Origin: Candidatus Brevefilum sp.
GTDB taxonomy: Bacteria > Chloroflexota > Anaerolineae > Anaerolineales > Anaerolineaceae
Direction: 5' to 3'
Length of the DNA: 6,752 nucleotides
Assembly (NCBI GenBank): GCA_007135845.1
Contig: SLIC01000082.1
Span: 1 to 6,752 of the forward strand
Within the stretch, counting starts at the first letter, position 1, and each line of letters starts with the position of its first letter. Below the pieces are notes generated by a model, which saw only the letters and a list, made by a program, of their open reading frames with translations, searched no databases and had not been told where the DNA came from. A program made the position numbers and the translations under genes. Shown piece after piece: positions 1-5,665 of this stretch.

Positions 1-481
1 GGATATAGGTCTTCTCGCGCATCCAATCCACCGCCAACCCGTAAATGGTATTCATATCGAAAATATACATCCCGCCAGGTTTTAGCGACTCAAAGGCACA
101 CCGAATTGCCTCCTGCAAATCCCTGATGGTCAGCAGGTAATTCATGCTGTCAAAAAAACAGGTGACGAGATCAAATTCACCTTTATAAGGGAGGCTGCGC
201 ATGTCTTCCACAAAGAATTCCACCGCTGCTTCTGCTGCGCTGGCCCGGGCGCATGCCAGGTCAATCATCGGCTGCGACTGATCCACACCAGTGACCTGCC
301 AGCCTTTTTGAGCCATTGCCACGGCAAAACTGCCCTCACCACAGGCAACATCCAACAGGCGAGTGGGATGAACCCCCAGCGACTCGAGATATTCCAGCAG
401 TACGGAATCAGCCAGGTTCTGTGTAAAGCGCACATACGGCCCGCGCTGGTAAATAGATGCAAACCGATCGTAAATTGGCAT
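1..481 (-). CDS. Class I SAM-dependent methyltransferase, 3' part cut off by window edge
   Basis: The frame from the ATG at 481 stays open for 160 codons to the left edge, so the C-terminus is missing. It shows the Rossmann methyltransferase order: motif I LLDVACGEGSF (residues 42-52), the acidic residue ending strand 2 (VTGVDQS, D67), motif III VEDMRSL (91-97), motif IV FDLVTCFFDSMNYL (103-116), and a post-motif SLKPGGMYIFDMNT (132-145). These predict a soluble SAM-binding enzyme. The substrate cannot be told; small-molecule, quinone-like or tRNA targets are all possible. The start is favoured by a TATAAT box only 11 bp upstream and by an N-terminus (MPIYDRFASIY) typical of the fold. No Shine-Dalgarno is present. 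It follows the DUF368 gene in the same direction after a 211-bp repeat-filled gap and probably has its own promoter. The fold is secure; the function is not. Confidence 0.9.
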   Translation of the reverse strand, partial: MPIYDRFASIYQRGPYVRFTQNLADSVLLEYLESLGVHPTRLLDVACGEGSFAVAMAQKGWQVTGVDQSQPMIDLACARASAAEAAVEFFVEDMRSLPYKGEFDLVTCFFDSMNYLLTIRDLQEAIRCAFESLKPGGMYIFDMNTIYGLAVDWMREKTYI

Positions 482-492
482 GGTTGTATTTG

Positions 493-521
493 ATTATAGA
501 TGTGATTTAATATGGTGAATA
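493..521 (-). promoter_or_regulatory. Promoter of the methyltransferase gene, near-leaderless
   Basis: A perfect TATAAT lies at 498-493 on the minus strand, 11 bp before the ATG at 481. Transcription starting about 7 nt downstream of the -10 box would leave a leader of only 4-5 nt. The leader sequence carries no Shine-Dalgarno. A weak -35 candidate, TATTCA (521-516, spacing 17, 3 of 6 matches), falls inside the heptad array. The -10 is clear by eye; the -35 is tentative. Confidence 0.55.
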
Positions 522-555
522 GGGAATAGTGAAACGTGAATGGTTATTGATGAAC
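514..555 (+). repeat. Degenerate heptanucleotide array, GGTGAAT type
   Basis: Six consecutive 7-bp units can be laid out: GGTGAAT, AGGGAAT, AGTGAAA, CGTGAAT, GGTTATT, GATGAAC. On the methyltransferase coding strand these read ATTCACC, ATTCCCT, TTTCACT and so on, and they end just upstream of its -10 box. Similar units (TGGGTAT twice) appear at 583-596. The period is exact although the units are degenerate, so it is not simple low-complexity DNA. Confidence 0.7.
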
Positions 556-582
556 CAGTCAGCGTATCCAAATTGCAGGTTT

Positions 583-596
583 TGGGTATTGGGTAT
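583..596 (+). repeat. Two perfect TGGGTAT heptads
   Basis: TGGGTAT occurs twice in direct tandem (583-589 and 590-596), preceded by CAGGTTT in the same phase. The reverse complement ATACCCA resembles the ACCCAAT and ACCTCAT units of the array before rnd. It is probably the middle of a decayed heptad tract that fills the whole 482-692 gap. Confidence 0.5.
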
Positions 597-630
597 AAGA
601 AATATTTGACCAGTCCAGTTTTTCAACCGT

Positions 631-686
631 ACTTCACAATTCCTGATCAATTACTCCCTACTCACAATTCACCCTTCACCATTCAC
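631..686 (+). repeat. Degenerate heptanucleotide array, NNTTCAC type, inverted relative to 514-555
   Basis: Eight 7-bp units run without a break: ACTTCAC, AATTCCT, GATCAAT, TACTCCC, TACTCAC, AATTCAC, CCTTCAC, CATTCAC. They end 6 bp from the stop codon of the DUF368 gene (stop at 693-695). The array is the reverse-complement type of the one at 514-555; ATGGTGAAT (512-520) and ATTCACCAT (681-689) form a perfect 9-bp inverted repeat. It shares the 12-mer TTCACCATTCAC (675-686) with the array before rnd (6388-6399). Confidence 0.75.
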
Positions 687-692
687 CATGCT

Positions 693-1553
693 TCAGGCAA
701 ACAAATCCTCACGCTCAAACTTTTCGTCCAGTTTTGATAAGCCAAAAGAGCACAGCGCGCCAAAGGCAAACAGCAAGATACTCAGAAAGATATCCCAGCC
801 GGTGACACCTTCGGGTATGATCGCCAGGGTGGAGCCCACCACAATGCCCAGGATGAAATGATACATGAGTGCATAGTATTTTCTAAACAAGAAGGCGACC
901 AGCTTGGCGAAGATCAAAACACACGCGATCCCGCCCAGCGCCAGTGGGATCACCACACCCAGGTCAAGCACACGCAGACCGGCGGCCATCGGCTGGTACA
1001 AGCCCAAATAAATCAAGAAATTGGAGGGGCTCATGCCGGGAACCACCACACCCAACCCGATCAGCGCACCGCTCATGACCCAATTAATGAAGTTCGATTC
1101 AAGCTGAATAACCCGGAATGTTTCCATCCACAACATCAAGGATAAAGTACCAACAGCGAAAACGGCCAGGATCACCCAATGCCACCAGTTCCTGCCTTGC
1201 TCACCTGAGGTTCTAAATAAGGAGGGGAATGTGCCGGCGATAAATCCAATAAACAGCCATGTGAACAGGGCTGGATTGTGGGTAAATGCAATATCAACAA
1301 CGGCAGCAAAGGCAACCATACCGATGATCCCGCCAATCCCCACCGGAATGAAATAGAGCACATTTTGAATGAATTTGTATTTGAAGTTCCCCAAGAAACG
1401 GATCAATGGCTCATAGATTCCAAACACCACGGCTAGTACCCCACCAGATAGCCCGGGTGTAATAAACCCGATTCCAACCATAATTCCTTTAAAGAACCGA
1501 AGAAACCAATCAACAGCAGGGGTGAGTTTCTTTGTGCTATTCATCGTCGTCAT
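693..1553 (-). CDS. DUF368 family integral membrane protein, PopT-like polyprenyl-phosphate translocase candidate
   Basis: This 286-residue, very hydrophobic protein carries the hallmark N-terminal DUF368 segment, GIGFITPGLSGG (27-38), followed by a hydrophobic stretch and GIYEPLI. A second related segment occurs in the C-terminal half: GLGVVVPGMSPSNF (166-179) followed by GLYQPMA. This duplicated PG(L/M)S element implies a two-repeat fold with several transmembrane helices throughout 23-270. Members of this family (PopT) have been reported to return undecaprenyl phosphate across the cytoplasmic membrane for envelope polymer synthesis; applying that role here is inference. The start is ATG at 1553, with AAGGAG at 1570-1565 and an 11-nt spacer, which is somewhat long; M4 is an alternative. 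A gap of 287 bp separates it from the upstream M20 gene, so it may have its own promoter. The charged C-terminal tail (KLDEKFERED) is probably cytoplasmic. Confidence 0.88.
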   Translation of the reverse strand: MTTMNSTKKLTPAVDWFLRFFKGIMVGIGFITPGLSGGVLAVVFGIYEPLIRFLGNFKYKFIQNVLYFIPVGIGGIIGMVAFAAVVDIAFTHNPALFTWLFIGFIAGTFPSLFRTSGEQGRNWWHWVILAVFAVGTLSLMLWMETFRVIQLESNFINWVMSGALIGLGVVVPGMSPSNFLIYLGLYQPMAAGLRVLDLGVVIPLALGGIACVLIFAKLVAFLFRKYYALMYHFILGIVVGSTLAIIPEGVTGWDIFLSILLFAFGALCSFGLSKLDEKFEREDLFA

Positions 1554-1780
1554 AAACCATCATACTCCTTATTGTTCAAAATACATTCCCCTCACCTGCA
1601 GCCGCGTCAATACTGAATCAAACTCAATCAACATCTCAATCCAGCAAATCAGGAATTCATGGAAATTTCACGGGCAGGTTAGATGAGCTCGTATTTTGAT
1701 AATTGCCCAAATGTAACCCCACTATATTACCCGTTCTTTTAAATTAGGGGAAGAAACATCCCTTCCACACCTTCCAGAGC

Positions 1781-1802
1781 GTTGAAAAGCGAGCGTTTCA
1801 AC
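1781..1802 (-). other. Perfect 7-bp stem hairpin downstream of the M20 gene
   Basis: GTTGAAA (1781-1787) and TTTCAAC (1796-1802) form a perfect stem around an 8-base loop. It begins about 38 nt beyond the M20 stop codon, directly after the first hairpin at 1803-1834. No T-run follows on either strand, so it is not a canonical intrinsic terminator by itself. It may be an mRNA 3'-end stabiliser or the second half of a tandem terminator. Confidence 0.35.
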
Positions 1803-1834
1803 AAAATGATCTTGCACCACGCAACCATGATCAT
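1803..1834 (-). terminator. Possible intrinsic terminator of the udk-VTT-M20 run
   Basis: On the minus strand, 6 nt after the M20 stop (1843-1841), ATGATC (1834-1829) pairs with GATCAT (1811-1806), and TTGC (1824-1821) pairs with GCAA (1815-1812). The loop is GTGGT and there is a 4-nt bulge. The stem is followed by TTTTG, giving a short U-tract. The stem is A+T-rich and bulged and the U-run is only four, so termination may be partial. Confidence 0.4.
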
Positions 1835-1840
1835 TACTCG

Positions 1841-3199
1841 TCAATAGTTCCCCATTTCGAGCAAAATACGGGCGAAATGTTTGGCAGCCTTCTCATACAA
1901 TTTAAGGTTGATCGACTCATTTGGGGCGTGCACCCGGCTGTTGGAATCACTCGCGCCAGAGGAGATGATTGGCAGACCCAGGTACTCCTGGAAGATATAG
2001 TTAGGTCCAGAACCACCGATCATCGGTATGATACGCGTTGGCTGGTCATAAACATCTTGGGCGGCATTAATGGCCAACTGCACCGCTGGATGATCAGGGT
2101 CGGTCTTGGCACCAGGATTTCCGCCAAGATCCTCAATTTCAACATCCCTAAACCCATGGTCGTCCAGGTGTTGCCTGAGCTGAGCCAGAACTTGTTTGGG
2201 CGTCTGATCTGGGACCAGGCGAAAGTCAACCTTGGCACTGGCTTCAGCAGGCAGCACGGTCTTTGAGCCTTCACCCTGATACCCTGCTGTGAGCCCGCAG
2301 ATGGTACAGGTCGGCTGATAGACAGACTCAATCGCCAGCTCAAGGGGATCTTCAATGCCCTTCAGGAACCCATCCAGTCCAAAATCCTCGCGGTAATAAT
2401 CCAACATACTCGGCAGTTGTGCCATCAACTCAATTTCTCGTTCTGTGGGTGGTACAACGGTGTCATAGAATCCGGGCAAGTTAATCTTCTCATGTTCGTC
2501 TTTCAAGCTGCTCAAAGCCCACACCAAACGCCAGGCGGCATTGGGGAAGATGGATCCCCCCACACCCGAATGGACATCCCGGTTGGCGGTACGCACCTTC
2601 AGCTCCACATAACAGATACCCCTCAAACCGATCATCTGGATCGGCACATTCTCATGGTCAACGCCGCCAATTTCCCACACGCACACATCGCCGGCCAGTA
2701 AGTCCTGGTTTTTCTTCACAAAGGGTTCCAGGTTAACACTACCAATCTCTTCCTCACCTTCCACCACGAACTTGACACGGCAGGGAAGCTCACCCTCTGC
2801 AGCCAGCACTGCGTCAATGGCGTGGAGGCGTGAGCAGAAATTACCCTTGTTATCCGCCACACCCCTGGCATACAACCTGCCATCACGTATGGTCGGCTCG
2901 AAAGCGGGGGAATCCCACAATTCTAGAGGTTCTGCCGGCTGCACATCGTAATGGTTATAAACAACCAGTGTTGCATCGCTGCGGCCGTCACGCTCGGCAA
3001 ACACCACCGGCGAGCCGCCGGTCGACATAATTTTGACTTCAAATCCCCGTGATTTTAAGGCATCGGCTACCAGTGCGGCACATTCATCAATCCCAAAATT
3101 TTGTGCTGCCACACTGGGCTGTGCACACAGCCGGGAAAGCTCCGCAACACTGCGATCAAGATGGGTTTTAATGTATCCATCAATAGCTTGTTTATCCAT
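1841..3199 (-). CDS. M20 family metallodipeptidase (CNDP-like)
   Basis: This complete 452-residue cytosolic di-zinc hydrolase is of usual length for dipeptidase-type M20 enzymes. Ligands and catalytic residues are in place: H83 and D85 (YNHYDVQP), bridging D116 (GVADNKG), the catalytic/ligand pair E150-E151 (EGEEEIGS), E176 (VWEIGG) at the fifth-ligand region, and H424 (SRVHAPNES). The lid/dimerisation domain (about 195-310) begins with RDVHSGVGGS, whose H210 typically completes the partner subunit's active site. It probably hydrolyses dipeptides or small peptides; ArgE/DapE-type deacylation is less likely given the HYDVQP and DVHSG signatures. The start is ATG at 3199 with AAAGGA at 3209-3204. 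The VTT gene ends 56 bp upstream in the same direction, so cotranscription is likely. A perfect TTGACA (3246-3241) lies in that gap, but its -10 (TTTTGC) is poor, so an internal promoter is only a possibility. Confidence 0.95.
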   Translation of the reverse strand: MDKQAIDGYIKTHLDRSVAELSRLCAQPSVAAQNFGIDECAALVADALKSRGFEVKIMSTGGSPVVFAERDGRSDATLVVYNHYDVQPAEPLELWDSPAFEPTIRDGRLYARGVADNKGNFCSRLHAIDAVLAAEGELPCRVKFVVEGEEEIGSVNLEPFVKKNQDLLAGDVCVWEIGGVDHENVPIQMIGLRGICYVELKVRTANRDVHSGVGGSIFPNAAWRLVWALSSLKDEHEKINLPGFYDTVVPPTEREIELMAQLPSMLDYYREDFGLDGFLKGIEDPLELAIESVYQPTCTICGLTAGYQGEGSKTVLPAEASAKVDFRLVPDQTPKQVLAQLRQHLDDHGFRDVEIEDLGGNPGAKTDPDHPAVQLAINAAQDVYDQPTRIIPMIGGSGPNYIFQEYLGLPIISSGASDSNSRVHAPNESINLKLYEKAAKHFARILLEMGNY

Positions 3200-3255
3200 G
3201 GCTTCCTTTCTGCTAAGGCAAAATGCTCACAACCCCTATCTGTCAAAACCGACGA

Positions 3256-3870
3256 TCAAAATAGTCCCCCCAAAGTCCTGACCAACCAGTCACCGGCAAA
3301 GGCAAACATCATCATTTTAATGATGTTCCCGATCGTACAATAGAGTAAAAATTTCCATATAGGCAATTTCAAGACGCCGGCCAGCATGCCAACCACATCA
3401 AACAGGGGATTGGGGATTGTGGCCAGCACCAGGATCGTGATGTCACCAAATTTTTGCATCCATTGCACCACACGCTCATATCGTGTGGAATTCTCAAAAA
3501 CCGCCTGCCCGCTGAATCCAACCAAATAACCGGAGAGTTCTCCGACGGCAGCACCTGTGCCAGCCGCGACGGCTACCCAAAAGGGATTGAACACAGCGCC
3601 CATAGCCGAGGTGAACATCACACCGGGCACAGGAAACAGGACGGTTGCATAGGATAATGCCGAAAGCAAAAAAATGCCTGGATACCCATAGGCTTGGAGA
3701 CCTTGAAGTCGATCGCGGTTGATCACCAAGATGACCGTCAGAGTGATGACTACAACCAGTGCGACAGCACGGATAATGTTCAGAGTCCGCTTTGATAGGC
3801 GTTCTGTCAGGGCAAGGGGGTCCTTTGGCTGGGCTTCTTCAGTCAGAGCTGGGTTTTCGTCTGGCTTCAA
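3256..3870 (-). CDS. VTT (SNARE-associated/DedA) domain membrane protein
   Basis: This 204-residue protein has a charged cytoplasmic N-terminus (1-30), a transmembrane helix at about 32-50, and a VTT-type domain. The domain includes a re-entrant-like hydrophobic segment with paired prolines (VLFPVPGVMFTSAMGAVF, 77-94), a glycine-rich GTGAAVGELSGYLVG helix (104-118), and ATIPNPLFDVVGMLAG (150-165), followed by two hydrophobic helices. Some DedA-family members (UptA) have been reported as undecaprenyl-phosphate translocases. The Arg normally preceding the Pro of the third motif (R-F-x-P type) is replaced here by A150/T151, so the same activity cannot be assumed. The start codon is TTG at 3870, chosen because GGAG lies at 3883-3880 with a 9-nt spacer and no ATG exists before the first helix. 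It overlaps the end of udk by 32 bp, implying translational coupling. Confidence 0.88.
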   Translation of the reverse strand: MKPDENPALTEEAQPKDPLALTERLSKRTLNIIRAVALVVVITLTVILVINRDRLQGLQAYGYPGIFLLSALSYATVLFPVPGVMFTSAMGAVFNPFWVAVAAGTGAAVGELSGYLVGFSGQAVFENSTRYERVVQWMQKFGDITILVLATIPNPLFDVVGMLAGVLKLPIWKFLLYCTIGNIIKMMMFAFAGDWLVRTLGGLF

Positions 3871-4516
3871 TGGGCAGTTCTCCGTTCAATAATGATTGCA
3901 AGCGGGCGATAACCATATCCAGAGCCACCACATTCAATCCCCCCTCTGGCACAATGATATCGGCATAACGTTTTGATGTTTCCACAAATTCCAAGTGCAT
4001 CGGACGCACCGTTTGCAAATATTGGTCAATCACCGATTTTACCGTTCGACCTCGTTCCTCAACATCCCGCGACAAACGGCGGATAAAGCGAATATCAGCA
4101 TCCGTATCGACGAAGATCTTCATATCAAATAAATCACGCAGGTTTTTTTCTGTGAAAATCAGGATGCCTTCCACCAAAATAACTGGTTTAGGTTCAATTT
4201 TGACCGTTTTTTCCTTGCGGCTGTGGGTTGAAAAATCATAAACTGGCACTTCGATGGTTTCATTTTCCAACAGCCGGCGGATGTGGTGGACCATCAAATC
4301 GGTTTCAAGGGAATCAGGGTGATCGTAATTAACCCTGGCACGTTCCTCGGTTGGCAGGTGTTTTTGATCTTTATAATAGGCATCATGGGAGAGATAGGCG
4401 ATCTTCTCATGCCCCATGCTTTTTAGAATCAGGTCAGCCAGGGTGGTTTTACCAGAGCCGGTACCACCTGCTATACCTACCACCATGAACTGGGTATCTG
4501 AATTTGCGGTCATCAT
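3839..4516 (-). CDS. udk: Uridine kinase
   Basis: The enzyme phosphorylates uridine (and cytidine) to UMP/CMP with ATP or GTP in pyrimidine salvage in the cytosol. From the ATG at 4516 it is 225 residues, close to the family norm of about 205-215. It has the P-loop GGTGSGKT (17-24), catalytic-base region SHDAYYKD with D45, NYDHPDSLETD (63-73) and VYDFSTHSRK (92-101) for nucleoside binding, the Walker B-like VILVEGILIF (112-121), and the lid RLSRDVEERGR (147-157). The same frame is open upstream to a TTG at 4594, but that extension would run through the promoter and the udk-folD spacer, so I reject it. M1 or M2 (4513) could be the true start. A TATAAT box lies 6 bp before the ATG and there is no Shine-Dalgarno, predicting a leaderless mRNA. 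The last 10 codons overlap the VTT gene. Confidence 0.95.
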   Translation of the reverse strand: MMTANSDTQFMVVGIAGGTGSGKTTLADLILKSMGHEKIAYLSHDAYYKDQKHLPTEERARVNYDHPDSLETDLMVHHIRRLLENETIEVPVYDFSTHSRKEKTVKIEPKPVILVEGILIFTEKNLRDLFDMKIFVDTDADIRFIRRLSRDVEERGRTVKSVIDQYLQTVRPMHLEFVETSKRYADIIVPEGGLNVVALDMVIARLQSLLNGELPIEARRKPSSD

Positions 4517-4522
4517 GATAAG

Positions 4523-4528
4523 ATTATA
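4523..4528 (-). promoter_or_regulatory. Leaderless promoter -10 box of udk
   Basis: A perfect TATAAT on the minus strand is followed by CTTATC and then the ATG at 4516. The expected initiation point, about 7 nt downstream of the box, is the A of the start codon. No -35 hexamer with more than about three matches is visible at 16-18 bp spacing, so an activator or relaxed -35 recognition may be involved. Confidence 0.55.
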
Positions 4529-4541
4529 ACCGTTGTTCAGG

Positions 4542-4547
4542 TATAAT
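4542..4547 (+). promoter_or_regulatory. Candidate -10 box for folD
   Basis: A perfect TATAAT on the plus strand lies 96 bp before the folD ATG and overlaps the region upstream of the divergent udk promoter. No good -35 is seen; TTGTTC at 4533-4538 is too close. If it is used, the folD mRNA would carry a leader of about 90 nt containing the hairpin at 4563-4614. Confidence 0.35.
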
Positions 4548-4562
4548 TTTATAAATTCGTTG

Positions 4563-4614
4563 CTACTCAGACATCCCTTCTGCTTAAGAGGCAATTCTCT
4601 TGCAGGCTGAGTAG
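4563..4614 (+). promoter_or_regulatory. Extended inverted repeat in the folD leader
   Basis: CTACTCAG (4563-4570) and CTGAGTAG (4607-4614) form a perfect 8-bp outer stem. Inside it, TGC-TT-AAGAG (4581-4590) can pair with CTCTT-GCA (4597-4604) across a GCAATT loop. The structure ends about 20 nt before the folD Shine-Dalgarno, GGAGG (4635-4639). It could be an RNA fold controlling folD or a DNA operator between two divergent genes. No U-tract follows, so it is not an obvious attenuator. Confidence 0.45.
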
Positions 4615-4643
4615 TTACAAAAATTCTTACTATTGGAGGTTAA

Positions 4644-5528
4644 ATGCGTGCAAAATTAATAGATGGAAAAGCCATCGCGGAATCACTGCGTGAAGAGGTC
4701 AAACATAAGGTCGCAGAACGAGTAGAAAAAGGACTTCCTGCCCCTGGCTTAGCAACCGTCATTGTTGGCGATAATCCTGCTTCAAAGGTTTATGTTCGAA
4801 TGAAACACAAAGCCTGCCAGGAAGCCAACATCCTCTCGATTGGACATGAGCTCCCGGCCGATGCCACCCAGGAAGAAGTCGAGGAACTGGTACAACAATT
4901 GAATGCGGACCCAAAAATTCACGGCATCCTGGTTCAACTCCCATTGCCGGCTGGTTTAGATGAGGAACGCGTCCTTAACACGATCAGCCTGCAAAAGGAT
5001 GTAGATGGCTTTCACCCGGTCAACATCGGGCGCCTGGCACAAAAGGGCCGCGAACCGCTCTTCATCCCCGCCACACCTGCCGGTGTGATGTACCTGCTGG
5101 AGCACAGCGGGGCTCAATTATCAGGTGCAAATGCGGTTGTGTTAGGCCGGTCGAACATCGTCGGCATGCCGGTCAGCCTGCTGTTGGTGAAAGAGAATGC
5201 CACCGTCACCATCTGCCACTCGCGCACCAAGGACATTCCAGCCCTGATTCGAGAAGCCGATGTGCTGGTTGCCGCGGTTGGCATCCCGGAGTATGTACGC
5301 GGTGACTGGATCAAACCCGGCGCGATCGTGATCGATGTGGGCGTTAACCGTATTGAGGATGAGACCCGCAAGAGCGGCTACCGCCTTGTCGGTGATGTCA
5401 ATTATGAGGAAGCTGGCGAGGTTGCTGGTGCGATCACCCCCGTGCCTGGCGGCGTTGGCCCCATGACCATCGCCATGCTGCTGCGCAATACCCTGCGCGC
5501 CGCCCGCTTGGCTGACGGCAACGGGTAA
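4644..5528 (+). CDS. folD: Bifunctional methylenetetrahydrofolate dehydrogenase / methenyltetrahydrofolate cyclohydrolase
   Basis: FolD interconverts 5,10-methylene-, 5,10-methenyl- and 10-formyl-tetrahydrofolate with NADP(H), supplying C1 units for purines and formyl-Met-tRNA. The 294-residue length is standard. The known catalytic residues align at the E. coli positions: Y50, K54 and K56 (VYVRMKHK), Q98 (ILVQLPLP) and D121 (KDVDGFHP). The nucleotide-binding domain follows with VVLGRSNIVGMPVS (165-178), ATVTICHSRT (186-195) and PGAIVIDVGVNR (225-236), then the family signature PGGVGPMT (268-275). The ATG at 4644 has a strong Shine-Dalgarno (GGAGG, 4-nt spacer). It is transcribed divergently from udk, from a 127-bp spacer with a structured leader, and ends in a convergent arrangement with dtd. 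Nothing is truncated or missing. Confidence 0.98.
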   Translation: MRAKLIDGKAIAESLREEVKHKVAERVEKGLPAPGLATVIVGDNPASKVYVRMKHKACQEANILSIGHELPADATQEEVEELVQQLNADPKIHGILVQLPLPAGLDEERVLNTISLQKDVDGFHPVNIGRLAQKGREPLFIPATPAGVMYLLEHSGAQLSGANAVVLGRSNIVGMPVSLLLVKENATVTICHSRTKDIPALIREADVLVAAVGIPEYVRGDWIKPGAIVIDVGVNRIEDETRKSGYRLVGDVNYEEAGEVAGAITPVPGGVGPMTIAMLLRNTLRAARLADGNG

Positions 5529-5560
5529 ATGCCCTGCGCTGCTTAAATTGATATCAAACT

Positions 5561-5599
5561 AAAAAGAAAACACCGGGCGCCTTTTCAGGTGACCCGGTG
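5561..5599 (-). terminator. Rho-independent terminator of dtd, possibly shared with folD
   Basis: CACCGGG (5571-5577) and CCCGGTG (5593-5599) make a perfect G+C-rich 7-bp stem, with an inner CCT/AGG pairing around TTTC. Read on the minus strand the hairpin is followed at once by TTTTCTTTTT (5570-5561), a good U-tract, so it should end dtd transcripts about 66 nt after their stop. On the plus strand, after folD, only ATGTATTT follows, so termination in that direction would be weaker. Confidence 0.8.
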
Positions 5600-5665
5600 A
5601 TGTATTTAAAGCGAGAGACCATTCCCGGCAAGCTCAGACACAAGCCAGTTTCACAAAAACCCTTA

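Larger units (their letters stand above)
1554..1840. other. Intergenic gap between M20 peptidase and DUF368 genes
   Basis: This 287-bp stretch contains no credible gene. Its right end (1781-1834) holds two hairpins downstream of the M20 stop, annotated separately. Its left end holds the AAGGAG site of the DUF368 gene and a weak minus-strand promoter candidate: TTGACG at 1610-1605 and ATGTAT at 1586-1581, spacing 18. A short inverted repeat, GGGCA (1672-1676) / TGCCC (1704-1708), is probably chance. No heptad array of the kind seen at 514-686 is evident. Confidence 0.5.

Noticed and set aside
512..689. Insertion sequence or MITE bounded by the 9-bp inverted repeat
   Set aside because: The inverted repeat is made of heptad units, no target-site duplication is seen, and no internal transposase or defined element boundary exists.
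540..737. Plus-strand open frame of 65 codons in the methyltransferase-DUF368 gap
   Set aside because: It is composed of heptad-repeat DNA and the antisense of the DUF368 3' end; the product has no recognisable features.
1877..2266. Plus-strand open frame of 129 codons antisense to the M20 gene
   Set aside because: It lies wholly inside a well-supported gene on the other strand and shows no protein-like motif or ribosome-binding context.
4517..4594. N-terminal extension of udk to a TTG at 4594
   Set aside because: It would translate the promoter and leader region, adds 26 residues unlike the family, and has no Shine-Dalgarno; the ATG at 4516 fits.
4563..4643. Tetrahydrofolate riboswitch before folD
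   Set aside because: The hairpin is real, but the conserved loop and junction bases of known THF riboswitches are not recognisable, so only a generic structured leader is claimed.
4759..5371. Minus-strand open frames antisense to folD
   Set aside because: FolD is complete with every catalytic residue, and the antisense products look like shadow translations.
5600..5665. Small gene between folD and dtd
   Set aside because: The gap is only the 3' untranslated stretch of dtd plus the terminator; the frames there run into dtd antisense.
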